Positions 26,014 through 35,415 of a DNA stretch of 64,000 bases are shown piece by piece. The notes under the pieces were generated by a model. That model made no database searches and had not been told where the DNA came from. It was given only the letters and a program-made list of their open reading frames with translations. The first letter of the stretch is position 1, and each line of letters starts with the position of its first letter. Origin of the DNA: Pseudoduganella albidiflava. GTDB taxonomy: Bacteria; Pseudomonadota; Gammaproteobacteria; Burkholderiales; Burkholderiaceae_D. The position numbers and the translations under genes were made by a program. The stretch lies in NCBI RefSeq assembly GCF_004322755.1, contig NZ_CP036401.1, positions 6,076,001 to 6,140,000 on the forward strand, read 5' to 3'.

Positions 26014-28266
26014 ATGAAAAAAGATGACGCAATCCAAACCCGGGCGATCGAGCTTTGGGGCGGACTGGAAGGTACGGTCAACCGCGTGCGCGATCAATAT
26101 TTCAGCCAGATGGATCAGAACGGGCACGGCCAGCGGATCAGCGACCTGGACCGCTTCGCGGCACTGGGCATCACCGCCATCCGCTATCCGGTTTTGTGGG
26201 AACTTACCGCCCCCGACGGGGTCGAGCGGGCCGACTGGACATGGGCCGACGAGCGCCTGCCGGCCCTCCGCGACCTGGGCGTCAACCCCATCGTGGGCCT
26301 CGTGCACCATGGCAGCGGGCCCCGCCACACCAGCCTCGTCGATCCCGAGTTCGGCCCCAAGCTGGCTGAATTCGCCGGCGCCGTGGCGCGCCGCTTCCCC
26401 TGGGTCGAGTACTACACCCCCGTCAACGAACCCTGCACCACGGCGCGCTTTGCCGGCCTGTACGGCGTGTGGTATCCGCACGGCCGGGACGACCTCACCT
26501 TCCTGCAGGCGCTGATCAACCAGTGCAAGGGCGTGGTGCTGTCGATGCGGGCGATCCGCGAGGTCAACCCGAACGCCAAGCTGGTGCAGACGGACGACCT
26601 GGGCAAGACCTACAGCACGCCCGAGATGGCCGAATGGGCCGACTTCTATAACGAACGGCGCTGGCTGGCCTGGGACCTGCTGTGCGGCATGGTGGACGAA
26701 GACCACGAGCTGTGGAAATACTTCCTGAAGAGCGGCATCCCCGCCGAGGACGTGCTGTGGTTCCGCGACAACCCGTGCCCGCCGGACGTGATGGGCCTGA
26801 ACTACTACATCACCAGCGAGCGCTGGCTCGATCACCGCGGCGAGCGCTACCCGGCGCAGTACGTGGGGCCGCACGGTTTCGCCGACATCGAAACGGCCCG
26901 CGCGCTGGCCACGCCCACGCCGGGTATCGGCCCGCTGCTGGAAGAAACCTGGGAGCGCTATGGCCTGCCGATGGCGGTGACCGAAGCGCACATCGACGCC
27001 AACCGCGAAGACCAGCTGCGCTGGCTGCACGAGGTCTGGAATGCCGCGCACGACGTACGCCGCAAGGGCGCCGACCTGCGCGCCGTCACCGTGTGGTCGC
27101 TGCTCGGTTCCTACGACTGGAATTGCCTGGTCACGGAATGCCGCGGCTATTACGAGAATGGCGCCTACGACCTGCGCTCGCCCGAGCCGCGCCCCACGGC
27201 GCTGGCGCGGCTGATGCGTGAACTGTCGAGCGGGCGCACGCCCTCCTCGCCGGTGCTGCAGGGCCTGGGCTGGTGGCGCCGGCCGGGCCGGTTCCTGTGC
27301 CCGCCGGTGGCCACCAGTGCCACCGTGGCGGCCCTGCCCGCGGAACGCAACCTGGCCAACCGCCCCGTGCAGCCGATCCTGATCAGCGGCGCCACCGGCA
27401 CGCTGGGCAGCGCGTTCGCGCGCATCTGCGAAGAGCGCAACCTGGCCTTCAAGGTGCTCACGCGGCAAGAGATGGATATCGCCGATCCGGCCTCGGTCGA
27501 CGCGGCGATCCGGCAGCACCGGCCCTGGGCGATCATCAACGCCGGCGGCTACGTGCGGGTGCACGACGCCGAGAAGGAATCGGACCGCTGCCTGCGCGAG
27601 AACGCCCACGGGCCGGTGGTGCTGGCCAATGCCTGCGCACGCCACGAGATCCGGCTGCTGAGCTTCTCCAGCGACCTGGTGTTCGACGGCTCGAAAGGCA
27701 GCGCCTACGTGGAAAGCGATCCGGTCGCGCCGCTGAACGTGTATGGCCAGAGCAAGGCCGAAGCGGAGCGCCGCGTGCTGGCGGTCAACCCCGATGTGCT
27801 GATGGTGCGCACCAGTGCCTTCTTCGGCCCGTGGGACCAGCACAACTTCGTCACGCTGGCCCTGCAAGCCTTGCAGGAAGGCCGTGCCTTCACGGCGGCC
27901 AGCGACCTGGTGGTGTCGCCGACCTACGTGCCGGACCTGGTGCAGACGTGCCTGGACCTGCTGATCGACAACGAGTCCGGCATCTGGCACCTGTCGAATG
28001 GCGAAGCGGTATCGTGGGCCGACCTGGCACGGCGTGTCTGCTCGCTGGCAGGCCTGGACGAAGCGCTGGTCGACGCGCAACCGGCCACCGCGCTGGAAGG
28101 CCAGGCGCCGCAGCCGCGCTATTCGGCGCTGGGCAGTGAACGGGGCAACCTGATGCCCACGCTGGACGACGCGCTGCAACGCTACCTGAAGGCGGTGGAA
28201 GAAGTGCGCCGCCAGGGCGATACGCACGTGGGCGCCGCCCAGGCCGCGCATTACGGCAGCAGCTGA
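26014..28266 (+). CDS. GH1 glycosidase-like / RmlD-like sugar-nucleotide reductase fusion
   Basis: A 750-residue protein of two joined enzymes. Residues about 10-410 form a family 1 glycosidase TIM barrel: VNEPCTT (acid/base Glu, about 135) and VTEAHID (nucleophile Glu, about 330), but the domain is short for GH1. Residues about 450-740 form an SDR domain like dTDP-4-dehydrorhamnose reductase: ISGATGTLGSAF, FSSDLVFDGS and YGQSKAEAER (YxxxK). No signal peptide. No rml or glycosyltransferase genes are close. The role is probably in cell-surface sugar or secondary-metabolite glycoside metabolism, but the joint reaction is unknown. No strong ribosome site is seen at the ATG. A strong terminator follows at 28415. 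Confidence 0.88.
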   Translation: MKKDDAIQTRAIELWGGLEGTVNRVRDQYFSQMDQNGHGQRISDLDRFAALGITAIRYPVLWELTAPDGVERADWTWADERLPALRDLGVNPIVGLVHHGSGPRHTSLVDPEFGPKLAEFAGAVARRFPWVEYYTPVNEPCTTARFAGLYGVWYPHGRDDLTFLQALINQCKGVVLSMRAIREVNPNAKLVQTDDLGKTYSTPEMAEWADFYNERRWLAWDLLCGMVDEDHELWKYFLKSGIPAEDVLWFRDNPCPPDVMGLNYYITSERWLDHRGERYPAQYVGPHGFADIETARALATPTPGIGPLLEETWERYGLPMAVTEAHIDANREDQLRWLHEVWNAAHDVRRKGADLRAVTVWSLLGSYDWNCLVTECRGYYENGAYDLRSPEPRPTALARLMRELSSGRTPSSPVLQGLGWWRRPGRFLCPPVATSATVAALPAERNLANRPVQPILISGATGTLGSAFARICEERNLAFKVLTRQEMDIADPASVDAAIRQHRPWAIINAGGYVRVHDAEKESDRCLRENAHGPVVLANACARHEIRLLSFSSDLVFDGSKGSAYVESDPVAPLNVYGQSKAEAERRVLAVNPDVLMVRTSAFFGPWDQHNFVTLALQALQEGRAFTAASDLVVSPTYVPDLVQTCLDLLIDNESGIWHLSNGEAVSWADLARRVCSLAGLDEALVDAQPATALEGQAPQPRYSALGSERGNLMPTLDDALQRYLKAVEEVRRQGDTHVGAAQAAHYGSS

Positions 28267-28320
28267 TGCAGCCGATGGCGTCAGGTTCGCGGCATTCGAT
28301 GCGGTCAGCGACAGTGGCGC

Positions 28321-28362
28321 TTGGTGTCGGACACCGGTTTCTTTGGTGTCGGACACCGGTTT
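28321..28362. repeat. Tandem pair of TTGGTGTCGGACACCGGTTT units
   Basis: Two identical 20-base units (28321-28340 and 28343-28362) separated by two bases, each containing the palindrome GGTGTC-G-GACACC. A partial inverted copy (ACCGGTGTCAC) follows near 28395 and a related GACACCGGTTTT occurs near 23386. This is REP-like intergenic DNA between convergent genes. Confidence 0.75.
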
Positions 28363-28414
28363 TTGCAGGATGTTGCTGACTCGCTGAGCATAAAACCGGT
28401 GTCACACAGGCAAG

Positions 28415-28440
28415 AGCGCCCCCTGCAGGGGGCGCTTTTT
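28415..28440 (+). terminator. Rho-independent terminator after GH1-RmlD gene
   Basis: Perfect stem AGCGCCCCC / GGGGGCGCT around TGCA, followed by a T-run on the plus strand. There is no matching run on the other side, so it acts on plus-strand transcripts. Confidence 0.9.
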
Positions 28441-28458
28441 ATTGGCGGCTCGTTCGCG

Positions 28459-30429
28459 TCAACCAGGCGCGCGCAAGTGCCGCGCCAGGTCGGCCAGCCG
28501 GTAAGGCTTGCCGACAAAGTCGAACTCGTGCAGGTCCGCCGGATCGCCCTGCATGGCCTGCTGCGGATAGCCGGAGGCGATGATGATCTTGACGCGCGGC
28601 CAGCGCTCGCGCACCGTGCGCGCCAGCTCCAGCCCGGTCATCCCGTTCGGCATCATCAGGTCGGTGAACAGCACGTCCACGCCCATGTCCACGCCGTGCT
28701 GCTCCAGCAGGCGCAGCGCGGTCACGCCATCCGGCGCGGTCTGCACCTGGTAGCCCATCGTTTCAAACAGGTCACAGGCAACCGCCATCACCAGCTGGTC
28801 GTCCTCGACGATCAGCACGCGCTCGGCATGCCCCTGCTTTTCCGCCTCCTCCCCGCCCGCATTCTCGTGGGCCGGCAGGAACAGGCTGATCGTGGTGCCC
28901 TTGCCCAGTTCGGTGCGGATCTGGACTTCGCCGCCGGACTGGGTAATGAATCCGTACACCTGCGACAGCCCCAGGCCGGTGCCCTTGCCGACCGGCTTGG
29001 TGGTGAAGAAGGGTTCGAAGGCGCGCTGCACCACTTCCGGCGTCATGCCGGTGCCGCTGTCGCGCACCGTCACCCGCACGTATTCGCCGGCCGGCAGCGT
29101 GCCTACCTCGTTCTCGCGCAGGCGCACGTTGCGGGTTTCCAGCGCCAGCGTGCCACCGCCCGGCATCGCATCGCGCGCGTTGACGACGAGGTTCAGCAGC
29201 GTGGCCTCGAAGCGGGCTTCGTCGACTTCGATGCAGGCCAGCCGCGGTGCCAGGTCGAACACGAACGATACCTGCGGACCGCTGGCGCGGCGCAGCACCT
29301 GCTCGAAGCTGCCGATCAGCGCATTGGCCTGGTGCAGCGCGGTGGAAAGCGGCTGCTGGCGCGCGAACGACAGCAATTGCTGCGTCAGCAGCGCGCCGCG
29401 GTCGATGGCCCGGCGCATGCTGTCCAGCACCCGCAGCGTGATCGCGCCGGGGTTCTGGGCATGCAGGATGTCGACCCCGGACGACAGCACGGCCAGCAGG
29501 TTGTTGAAATCATGCGCGACGCCGCCGGTGAGCTGGCCGATCGCTTCCATCTTCTGCGCCTGGAACAGCGCATTGCGGGTCTGCTCCAGCGATTCGGCCG
29601 TGGCACGCTGCTCGGTCACGTCGCGCGTGATCTTGGCGAAACCGATCAGCGTGCCATGCTCGTCATGGATCGCGTCCAGCACGGCATGGGCGAAGAAGCG
29701 GGTGCCGTCGCGGCGCACGCGCCAGCCCTCGCTTTCGAAGCGGCCTTCGCGCGCCGCCGTTTCCAGGGCCCGCTGCGGCACGCCGGCGGCTCGGTCCTCG
29801 TCGGTGAAGAAGCGGCTGAAATGGCTGCCCAGCACCTCTTCCTGGGTATAGCCCTTGATGCGTTCCGCGCCCACGTTCCAGTTGGTGATCTCGCCCTGCG
29901 GCGACAGCATGTAGATCGCGTAGTCCGTCACGCCCTGCACGAGCAGGCGGAAGTGCTGCTCGCTCTGGCGCAGCGCTTCCTGCGCGGCGCGGCGGTCGGT
30001 GATGTCGCGCGTGATCTTGGCGAAGCCGACCAGCACGCCGTCGGCATTGCGGATCGGGTCGATGACGACGCTGGCCCAGAAGCGCGTGCCATCGTTGCGC
30101 ACGCGCCAGCCTTCGCCTTCGAAGCGGCCTTCATGGCGCGCCGCGTTCAGCGCCCGTTCGGGCAGGCCGACGGCACGGTCTTCTTCCGTATAGAAACGGG
30201 AGAAGTGCTGCCCCATGATTTCATGCGCCTTGTAGCCTTTGAAACGCTCGGCGCCGGCGTTCCAGCTGCTGACATACCCTTCCGAATCCAGCATGTAGAT
30301 CGCGTAATCGCTGATGCTGGCCACCAGCAGTTCGTAGCGCTGCTGGAAATCGGGCAGGGCCGGCTTGGTGGGCGAAGGTGCGGGCGCAGGCACGGGCAGC
30401 GACGAACTGCTGGCGGAGTTTTCGCTCAT
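28459..30429 (-). CDS. PAS-PAS hybrid histidine kinase with C-terminal receiver
   Basis: A 656-residue protein, start chosen at MSENSASSSS (30429), before which the frame has no motif. Two PAS domains (about 35-150 and 160-275) are near-duplicates: SDYAIYML/TDYAIYML, AGAERFKGY/VGAERIKGY, VGFAKITRDIT/IGFAKITRDVT. Dimerisation-phosphoacceptor helix GGVAHDFNNLLAVL with the His near 305; ATPase region with VNARDAM and GTGLGLSQVYG; receiver about 530-650 with DLMMPNG phospho-Asp. No membrane segment, so it is a cytoplasmic sensor; the doubled PAS could bind heme, flavin or a small ligand. No output regulator gene is adjacent. Confidence 0.92.
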   Translation of the reverse strand: MSENSASSSSLPVPAPAPSPTKPALPDFQQRYELLVASISDYAIYMLDSEGYVSSWNAGAERFKGYKAHEIMGQHFSRFYTEEDRAVGLPERALNAARHEGRFEGEGWRVRNDGTRFWASVVIDPIRNADGVLVGFAKITRDITDRRAAQEALRQSEQHFRLLVQGVTDYAIYMLSPQGEITNWNVGAERIKGYTQEEVLGSHFSRFFTDEDRAAGVPQRALETAAREGRFESEGWRVRRDGTRFFAHAVLDAIHDEHGTLIGFAKITRDVTEQRATAESLEQTRNALFQAQKMEAIGQLTGGVAHDFNNLLAVLSSGVDILHAQNPGAITLRVLDSMRRAIDRGALLTQQLLSFARQQPLSTALHQANALIGSFEQVLRRASGPQVSFVFDLAPRLACIEVDEARFEATLLNLVVNARDAMPGGGTLALETRNVRLRENEVGTLPAGEYVRVTVRDSGTGMTPEVVQRAFEPFFTTKPVGKGTGLGLSQVYGFITQSGGEVQIRTELGKGTTISLFLPAHENAGGEEAEKQGHAERVLIVEDDQLVMAVACDLFETMGYQVQTAPDGVTALRLLEQHGVDMGVDVLFTDLMMPNGMTGLELARTVRERWPRVKIIIASGYPQQAMQGDPADLHEFDFVGKPYRLADLARHLRAPG

Positions 30430-30544
30430 CGTGTCTTTCGCTGACGTTATTGTCCCGGGATTGTAACGCCAACCGTGCGAGCGCACGGAACGCCTGCGCG
30501 TAGCATCGGGCTGTTCAGGACAGGCCGCAAGGACAGGGACTTCC

Positions 30545-31612
30545 ATGTTGCGATTGACCAACATCAGCCGGCGCATCGTGCTGCTGCTGTCGTTCTCGGG
30601 CGCCGGCGGCGCGGCCGCGTTCCAGCCTGCTTACCCGCCCCCCTCCCCGCCCGCAGCGCCGTCCGCGGGCCAGCCGGTACCCAGCGTTGCCGTGAAGGCG
30701 ACCCGCGATCCGGTCGACAAGTCCTACCGCCGCATGCTCCGCGGCATGGACCGCTTCGCGCGCGAGGCGCCGGCACTGGCCCCGGGCGCCACGCTGCGCT
30801 TTCGCCTGCTGCCACGGCTGCCCGAGACGCGCATGGAAGGCATCGAGCTGAAGGTGGTCGGCGATACGCTGGGCATTCCGGTGCCGGTGAGCGCGGACAA
30901 CGGCTTTACCCTGGAACGCGATGAGCGGGCCTGGCGCGAGGATGCGGCGCTGGTGGCGAACCGCCGCACGGCCAGCATGACCTGGCGTGCGGACGTGCGC
31001 AGCCCGGGCGTGCCGGAAGGCATGCGGCGGCTGGGCGACCTGCGCCTGGAATGCCGGGTCGGCATGGAAGCGGGCCTGGTGTCGAACAACGCCCACCTGT
31101 TCGCGTGGCTGGGCGACCTGCTGGCGAACCCGGAAAAGGTATGCGACGACCCCGACGGCCGCTACCTGTTCTTCACGGAGCGCCCCGTGTTCGCGGTGAC
31201 GCTGCATGCGCATGGCCGCGCCACGCCGGCACCGCTGCGCTTCCTGTACACCGGCGGGCACGTACGGGCGCCGGACCTGCCGTACTGCGATTGCCAGGTA
31301 CTGCTCGACCGCAGCTACCATGCGCCGATCTGGGACCGCGCCTGGCCGGACGACACACTGCTGTCGTTCGAATACATGGACGATCCGCCACCGCCCGGCG
31401 CCCTCGACGTGGCCGGCGTGGCCCCGGGCCAGCCGCGAGAGCAGGTACGCGCGCTGCTGGGTCCAGGCACGGCGATCGCCTTCCGCGACGGCCGCGAAGC
31501 GTGGCTGTACCCGCGCACGGACGACCGCCGTGCCGCCGGCAAGCCGGAATACCTCGTGCTGTTCGACGCCGGCGGCCGCGTGTTGAAGAGCCGCATGCGC
31601 CCGCCGCCCTGA
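30545..31612 (+). CDS. Exported protein with BamE/SmpA-like C-terminal motif, function unknown
   Basis: A 355-residue protein with an N-terminal hydrophobic export signal (about 8-26) and a Pro-rich linker (PAYPPPSPPAAPSA). The middle is not recognised. It has several Cys (LECRVG, KVCDDP, YCDCQ) that could form disulfides in the periplasm. Near 300, VAGVAPGQPREQVRALLGPG resembles the small BamE/SmpA/OmlA fold, followed by EAWLYPR. It lies 115 bases from the divergent hybrid kinase, so a shared regulatory region is possible. Function unknown. Confidence 0.65.
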   Translation: MLRLTNISRRIVLLLSFSGAGGAAAFQPAYPPPSPPAAPSAGQPVPSVAVKATRDPVDKSYRRMLRGMDRFAREAPALAPGATLRFRLLPRLPETRMEGIELKVVGDTLGIPVPVSADNGFTLERDERAWREDAALVANRRTASMTWRADVRSPGVPEGMRRLGDLRLECRVGMEAGLVSNNAHLFAWLGDLLANPEKVCDDPDGRYLFFTERPVFAVTLHAHGRATPAPLRFLYTGGHVRAPDLPYCDCQVLLDRSYHAPIWDRAWPDDTLLSFEYMDDPPPPGALDVAGVAPGQPREQVRALLGPGTAIAFRDGREAWLYPRTDDRRAAGKPEYLVLFDAGGRVLKSRMRPPP

Positions 31613-31723
31613 GCCGCCATCAGCTTCCCTTATGATTATTTTAAGAAGCGCTGACGGAAGTTTTAAGAATCCGCCGTGGCGCCGCTGGCTATCATGCCCC
31701 CGTCAATCACCAGCGAGGATTCC

Positions 31724-32401
31724 ATGAACGACCTGCACGCCAGCCGCTACAACATCTACAACGACATCCATAAAACCCTGCGCCTCTTCATGAGCGACAC
31801 CCTGCACCGCGCGGCCCGCATGGATGCCGGCGACGACGCCGACGTGGCGGCCGGCCTGGCCCAGGTGCGCGAACTGCTGGCCGTGCTGGAGGGTCATTTG
31901 CGCCATGAAGGCGAATTCGTGCACGCGGCGATGGAAGCACGCTGCCCCGGATCGAGTGCCTGCACCGAGAACGAACACGTGGAACACCGCGCCGCGATCG
32001 ACGGCCTGCTCACGCTGTGCGCCAGCGTGGAAGTCACCGAAGGCCACGTGCGCGCGGCCCGGATCGGCCACCTGCAGCGCGCGCTGTCGGTGTTCGTCGG
32101 CGAGAATTTCATCCACATGAACGAGGAAGAAACGGACAACAACGCGGTGCTGTGGCAGCACTACACGGATGAGGAACTGGTGGGCATCGAGCACGCCATC
32201 GTGGCGACCATCCCGCCCGCGGAAAACGCGCTGCTGATGCAATGGATGCTGCCTGCGCTGAACCCCGCCGAGCGCGCGAACCTGCTGCGCGGCATGCGCG
32301 CCCACGCACCGGCAGCGGTGTTCGACGGCGTCTTCGGCATGGCGCAGCAAATACTCGACGAGCGCGATGGAAAGAAACTGGCGCTCGCCCTGGCCGCCTG
32401 A
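31724..32401 (+). CDS. Hemerythrin-like domain protein
   Basis: A 225-residue, all-helical protein; ATG at 31724 (MNDLHASRYN) with GCGAGGA upstream. His and Glu residues lie at hemerythrin-like spacing: NDIHKTLR, LRHEGEFVH, ENEHVEHRAAID, ENFIHMNEEE and WQHYTDEEL, consistent with a di-iron four-helix bundle. Likely role: binding of O2, NO or peroxide or iron handling in the cytoplasm; no partner gene indicates which. About 50 further residues of unknown function follow the bundle. Confidence 0.82.
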   Translation: MNDLHASRYNIYNDIHKTLRLFMSDTLHRAARMDAGDDADVAAGLAQVRELLAVLEGHLRHEGEFVHAAMEARCPGSSACTENEHVEHRAAIDGLLTLCASVEVTEGHVRAARIGHLQRALSVFVGENFIHMNEEETDNNAVLWQHYTDEELVGIEHAIVATIPPAENALLMQWMLPALNPAERANLLRGMRAHAPAAVFDGVFGMAQQILDERDGKKLALALAA

Positions 32402-32451
32402 AAAGCTCGTGCAAAGCTAGTGCGAGATAACTAATCCCGCTTAGATAAGCG

Positions 32452-32560
32452 CACCCAAGTGCAAATTCCGGGGTCAGACCCGCCGGGTCTGACCCCAGCC
32501 CTTCGCTGTTGGGGTGAATGCATGTGCTTCCAATGTGTCAGGTAATGCTTCACTTAGCGA
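32452..32560 (-). repeat. Dispersed repeat copy B, inverted
   Basis: Reverse-oriented copy of the element at 55742-55861, with an uninterrupted 27-base palindrome GGGGTCAGACCCG-C-CGGGTCTGACCCC at 32470-32496 flanked by the conserved TTCGCTGTTGGGGTGAATGC and CAAATTCC segments. Confidence 0.8.
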
Positions 32561-32583
32561 TACCAGTGGCTGACACCAGGAGC

Positions 32584-33987
32584 TCAGCCCACCGCCACCA
32601 GCGCCAGCGGCCGTTGCACGGCCAGCCGGAACGTCCCCCGCCCCGTCTTCTCGATCCTGACCGGGCAATTCCGCTCGGCCAGCCGCCGCGCCAGCAGTAC
32701 CAGGCGCGCTTCCAGGTTGTCGTTGACGTCCGGCAGCCGGATGCGCGGGTCGAGCCGCAACTCGCGGTTGGTGAAGGCGCTGCGGCCCCGCTGCACGTAA
32801 TCCTGCACCAGGCTCCACAGCACGCGGCCGGCAACGCCCTTGATCAGGTAGTCGTCGCCGAAGAAAACCGAATCGGTGGCGCTGAAATGGCGGATGACGA
32901 GGGGCTCGCCCGCCGTCACCGGCAATTGCGCCGGCGCCGCGACGGCGGCCGGTTCGGGCGCGGCGCCCTGCAGCACCGTCATCGCCAGCCCGAACTGGGC
33001 GGCCAGCGCCACCAGCGCATCTTCGTCGTCGTAGGTAAAGCGCAGGTCCTGGTCGCTTTCCACGTACAGCACGCCCAGCGTCCGTTCGCCGGCGCTGATC
33101 GGCACGGCCAGCTGGCTGCGCGAGCCGGGCAGGCCAGGCAGCGGGATCTGCTCGGCCAGTTCGCCCGCGCGGGCGCTGTCTTCCAGCTGCGCGCGGATTG
33201 CCCGGCCGTAGCCGTATTCGGTGGTCATGTGGCCGATGCGGATCGGTGTGCGCATGCGCGCCGCGACACCGATGACACCTTCGCCCATCGCGATCTCCGA
33301 ACCAATGCCGGAATCGGTGTAGCCGTGGCTGGCCACCGTGTACAGCGAGGCGCCGGGCGCGTCGAGCATCAGCAGCATCGCGTGGTCGATGCCGAATTTC
33401 TCGTCCAGGCAGCGCAGGGTCTCGTCGAACAGGCGATCCAGGTCGCGGCAGCCCTGCAACCGTTCGCTGCACACGCGCAGAGCGGCCAGCAGGTTGCGCT
33501 CGCCCGCTGGCGCCGGCAGCCGCTCGCCGGGCAGCAGCGCCACGTCCGTAACGCGGAACACATCCGACCCCAATAGCTGGAACACGCCGCACATGCCGAC
33601 GTGCGAGGCGATACCAGCCAGCTTGGCACGCATGCTTTCGAACAGCGCTCCGCTGGTTTCGGTGCGCTGGAACTGCATCGTCAACTGGTATTGCGCCGCC
33701 GTCTGCGGGCTGACGACGATCATCTTCACCTGGGGATTGGCCAGGATGTTGGCACGGGTCTTGTTGAAGAACTGGTACGACAGGGCCACGTGTTCGCGGT
33801 CGACATATTGCACCTGCGTGAGGTAGGACACGTTCGGCATGCCGTCGCGGTCGGACGTGGCCAGCACGGCCGGGATCACGCCTTCGAAGCATTCGCGGAT
33901 CGTATCGAGCCGGACCCGGGGGCTCATGGGGTTGCTCATGGGCTCACGTAGTGGCCCGCTCATCGGTCCGCTCATTGGTCCGCTCAT
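32584..33987 (-). CDS. PNPOx-like split-barrel / GAF domain protein
   Basis: A 467-residue protein. The N-terminus is a run of MSGP/MSGP/MSGP/LREP/MSNP/MSP units, each beginning with a possible start codon; the first ATG (33987) is kept because it makes an ATGA overlap with the upstream gene. Flavin-binding-type split barrel about 25-150 (GVIPAVLATSDRDGMPNVSYLTQV), GAF domain about 175-330 (FGIDHAMLLMLD; LAVPISAGERTLGVLYVES), and a C-terminal winged-helix-like segment (NRELRLDPRIRLPDVNDNLEARL). Likely a cytoplasmic redox or ligand sensor with possible DNA-binding output. Third gene of a minus-strand operon. Confidence 0.8.
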   Translation of the reverse strand: MSGPMSGPMSGPLREPMSNPMSPRVRLDTIRECFEGVIPAVLATSDRDGMPNVSYLTQVQYVDREHVALSYQFFNKTRANILANPQVKMIVVSPQTAAQYQLTMQFQRTETSGALFESMRAKLAGIASHVGMCGVFQLLGSDVFRVTDVALLPGERLPAPAGERNLLAALRVCSERLQGCRDLDRLFDETLRCLDEKFGIDHAMLLMLDAPGASLYTVASHGYTDSGIGSEIAMGEGVIGVAARMRTPIRIGHMTTEYGYGRAIRAQLEDSARAGELAEQIPLPGLPGSRSQLAVPISAGERTLGVLYVESDQDLRFTYDDEDALVALAAQFGLAMTVLQGAAPEPAAVAAPAQLPVTAGEPLVIRHFSATDSVFFGDDYLIKGVAGRVLWSLVQDYVQRGRSAFTNRELRLDPRIRLPDVNDNLEARLVLLARRLAERNCPVRIEKTGRGTFRLAVQRPLALVAVG

Positions 33988-34484
33988 GCCCCCGCCTCCA
34001 GCGGCTTGCCCGCGTTCGGACCGGGCGTCTGCGTGAACGCGGCGGTGGGCCGGAACGTCAGGCCCACCAGCTCGCCCGGCGGGCAGGCCAGGAAGGCGCG
34101 CACCATCGGTTCGGTAAACCCCATCGGCAACAGCTCGGCCAGGAAAGCTTCGCGGTAGGCATCCACCAGGGCCAGGTCGCCCGGCGTTAGCGCCGTGACC
34201 CGCCCTTCCCGGCTCTTCAGCTGCATCGTGCGGTGCGTGGAAGGCTGGGTGAACACGACGGCGATCGCGCCATTGGCGAAGACATCGCGCTGCACCGCCT
34301 GCGAGCGCGATTCCGGCACGAATACGGTGACCGACGCGCCGCCTTCGGCCACCTTGCAGCCGATCGCGCGCACCAGCTGCGGCATGCCATCACGGCCGCA
34401 CGCCCCGACGCTGATCGAGATGCCGCCCTGCATGAAGGCAATCTGGCCGGGGTCGAGCGGAGCGGTGGAAACGGTTGGCTGCAT
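33984..34484 (-). CDS. PNPOx-like FMN-binding split-barrel protein
   Basis: A 166-residue protein of the pyridoxamine-5'-phosphate-oxidase-like fold: GGISISVGACGRDGMPQLVRAIGC at the N-terminus and IAVVFTQPSTHRTMQLK in the flavin-binding region. The catalytic PNPOx residues cannot be confirmed and members of this group have varied functions. It overlaps the next gene by ATGA and follows the DUF1275 gene by about 20 bases, forming a three-gene unit. Confidence 0.75.
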   Translation of the reverse strand: MQPTVSTAPLDPGQIAFMQGGISISVGACGRDGMPQLVRAIGCKVAEGGASVTVFVPESRSQAVQRDVFANGAIAVVFTQPSTHRTMQLKSREGRVTALTPGDLALVDAYREAFLAELLPMGFTEPMVRAFLACPPGELVGLTFRPTAAFTQTPGPNAGKPLEAGA

Positions 34485-34505
34485 GGTTTTTGGGTTAACA
34501 GGGTC

Positions 34506-35249
34506 CTAGGGCATGCGCGGCTGGCGCAGGTCGTCCACCACGGGCACGATCGCCAGCGCCACCAGCATCATCGCCAGCGGCACCGTGGCGGCATAGCCGA
34601 GCCGCGTGAAGCCCACCGCCCCGGCGATCCCGCCGACGAAGAAGCACAGCGCCAGCATGGCGAGCAGCCGCAGGCGCACCCGGTTGGCCGCCACGGGGGC
34701 TGCCGCGCCATCGCGGTTCGGATACAGCGCCTTGCCCAGTTCGATACCGATATCGGTCATCACCCCGGTGATGTGCGTGGTGCGGATTTCCGCGTTCGAC
34801 AGCTTGGTGACCACGGCATTCTGCAAGCCCATCATGAAGCAAAGCAGCGTGACGGTGGCGGGCACGATCAGCACCTCGATGGAGGCCAGCCACGTGCCCA
34901 GCACGCCGAACGACAGCAGCAGCACCGCTTCGAGCAGCAACGGCAGTGCATACACGCTGTGCAGCGCGCGCCGGCGGGCATAGTTCACGATCAGCGCGCA
35001 GCAGGCGGCACCAGCCACGAACGCCACCAGTGCGCCCAGTCCGGCGGCGGCGAGGCCGAAGGCACCGCCGGCGACATCGTCCGCCATGGCCGACACGATG
35101 CCCGTCATGTGCGACGTGTACTGGTGCACGGCGATGTAGCCGCCGGCATTGGCGGCGCCGGCCACGAACGCGAGCACCATGCCGAGCTGCCGGTTGCCGC
35201 CGGCTTCGCGCTGGCGGCCCGTCAGGCGGCGGGCATAATTGATGGGCAT
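34506..35249 (-). CDS. DUF1275 (YoaK-family) membrane protein
   Basis: A 247-residue inner-membrane protein with about six hydrophobic helices; ATG at 35249 (MPINYARRL) with GGGAG upstream. AFVAGAANAGGYIAV, YTSHMTGIVSAMADD and LSNAEIRTTHITGVMTDIGIELG are the conserved DUF1275 motifs. The family is of unknown function, possibly a transporter. First gene of the unit with the two split-barrel genes. Confidence 0.88.
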   Translation of the reverse strand: MPINYARRLTGRQREAGGNRQLGMVLAFVAGAANAGGYIAVHQYTSHMTGIVSAMADDVAGGAFGLAAAGLGALVAFVAGAACCALIVNYARRRALHSVYALPLLLEAVLLLSFGVLGTWLASIEVLIVPATVTLLCFMMGLQNAVVTKLSNAEIRTTHITGVMTDIGIELGKALYPNRDGAAAPVAANRVRLRLLAMLALCFFVGGIAGAVGFTRLGYAATVPLAMMLVALAIVPVVDDLRQPRMP

Positions 35250-35415
35250 CCGGGCTCCCGGGGCAAAAAGCCAAATTACACCCGTGCCCGGCAGCCGGTC
35301 AATAGTCGAGATGCGTGGTTGAAAAGCGTGGCGAGAAGCGTGGTAAGAAGCGTGGCCGAATCGCGCCGCGAACAATGCCCGCACGGGGGACTAGGCAAAG
35401 CCGCAACAGGGCTGC

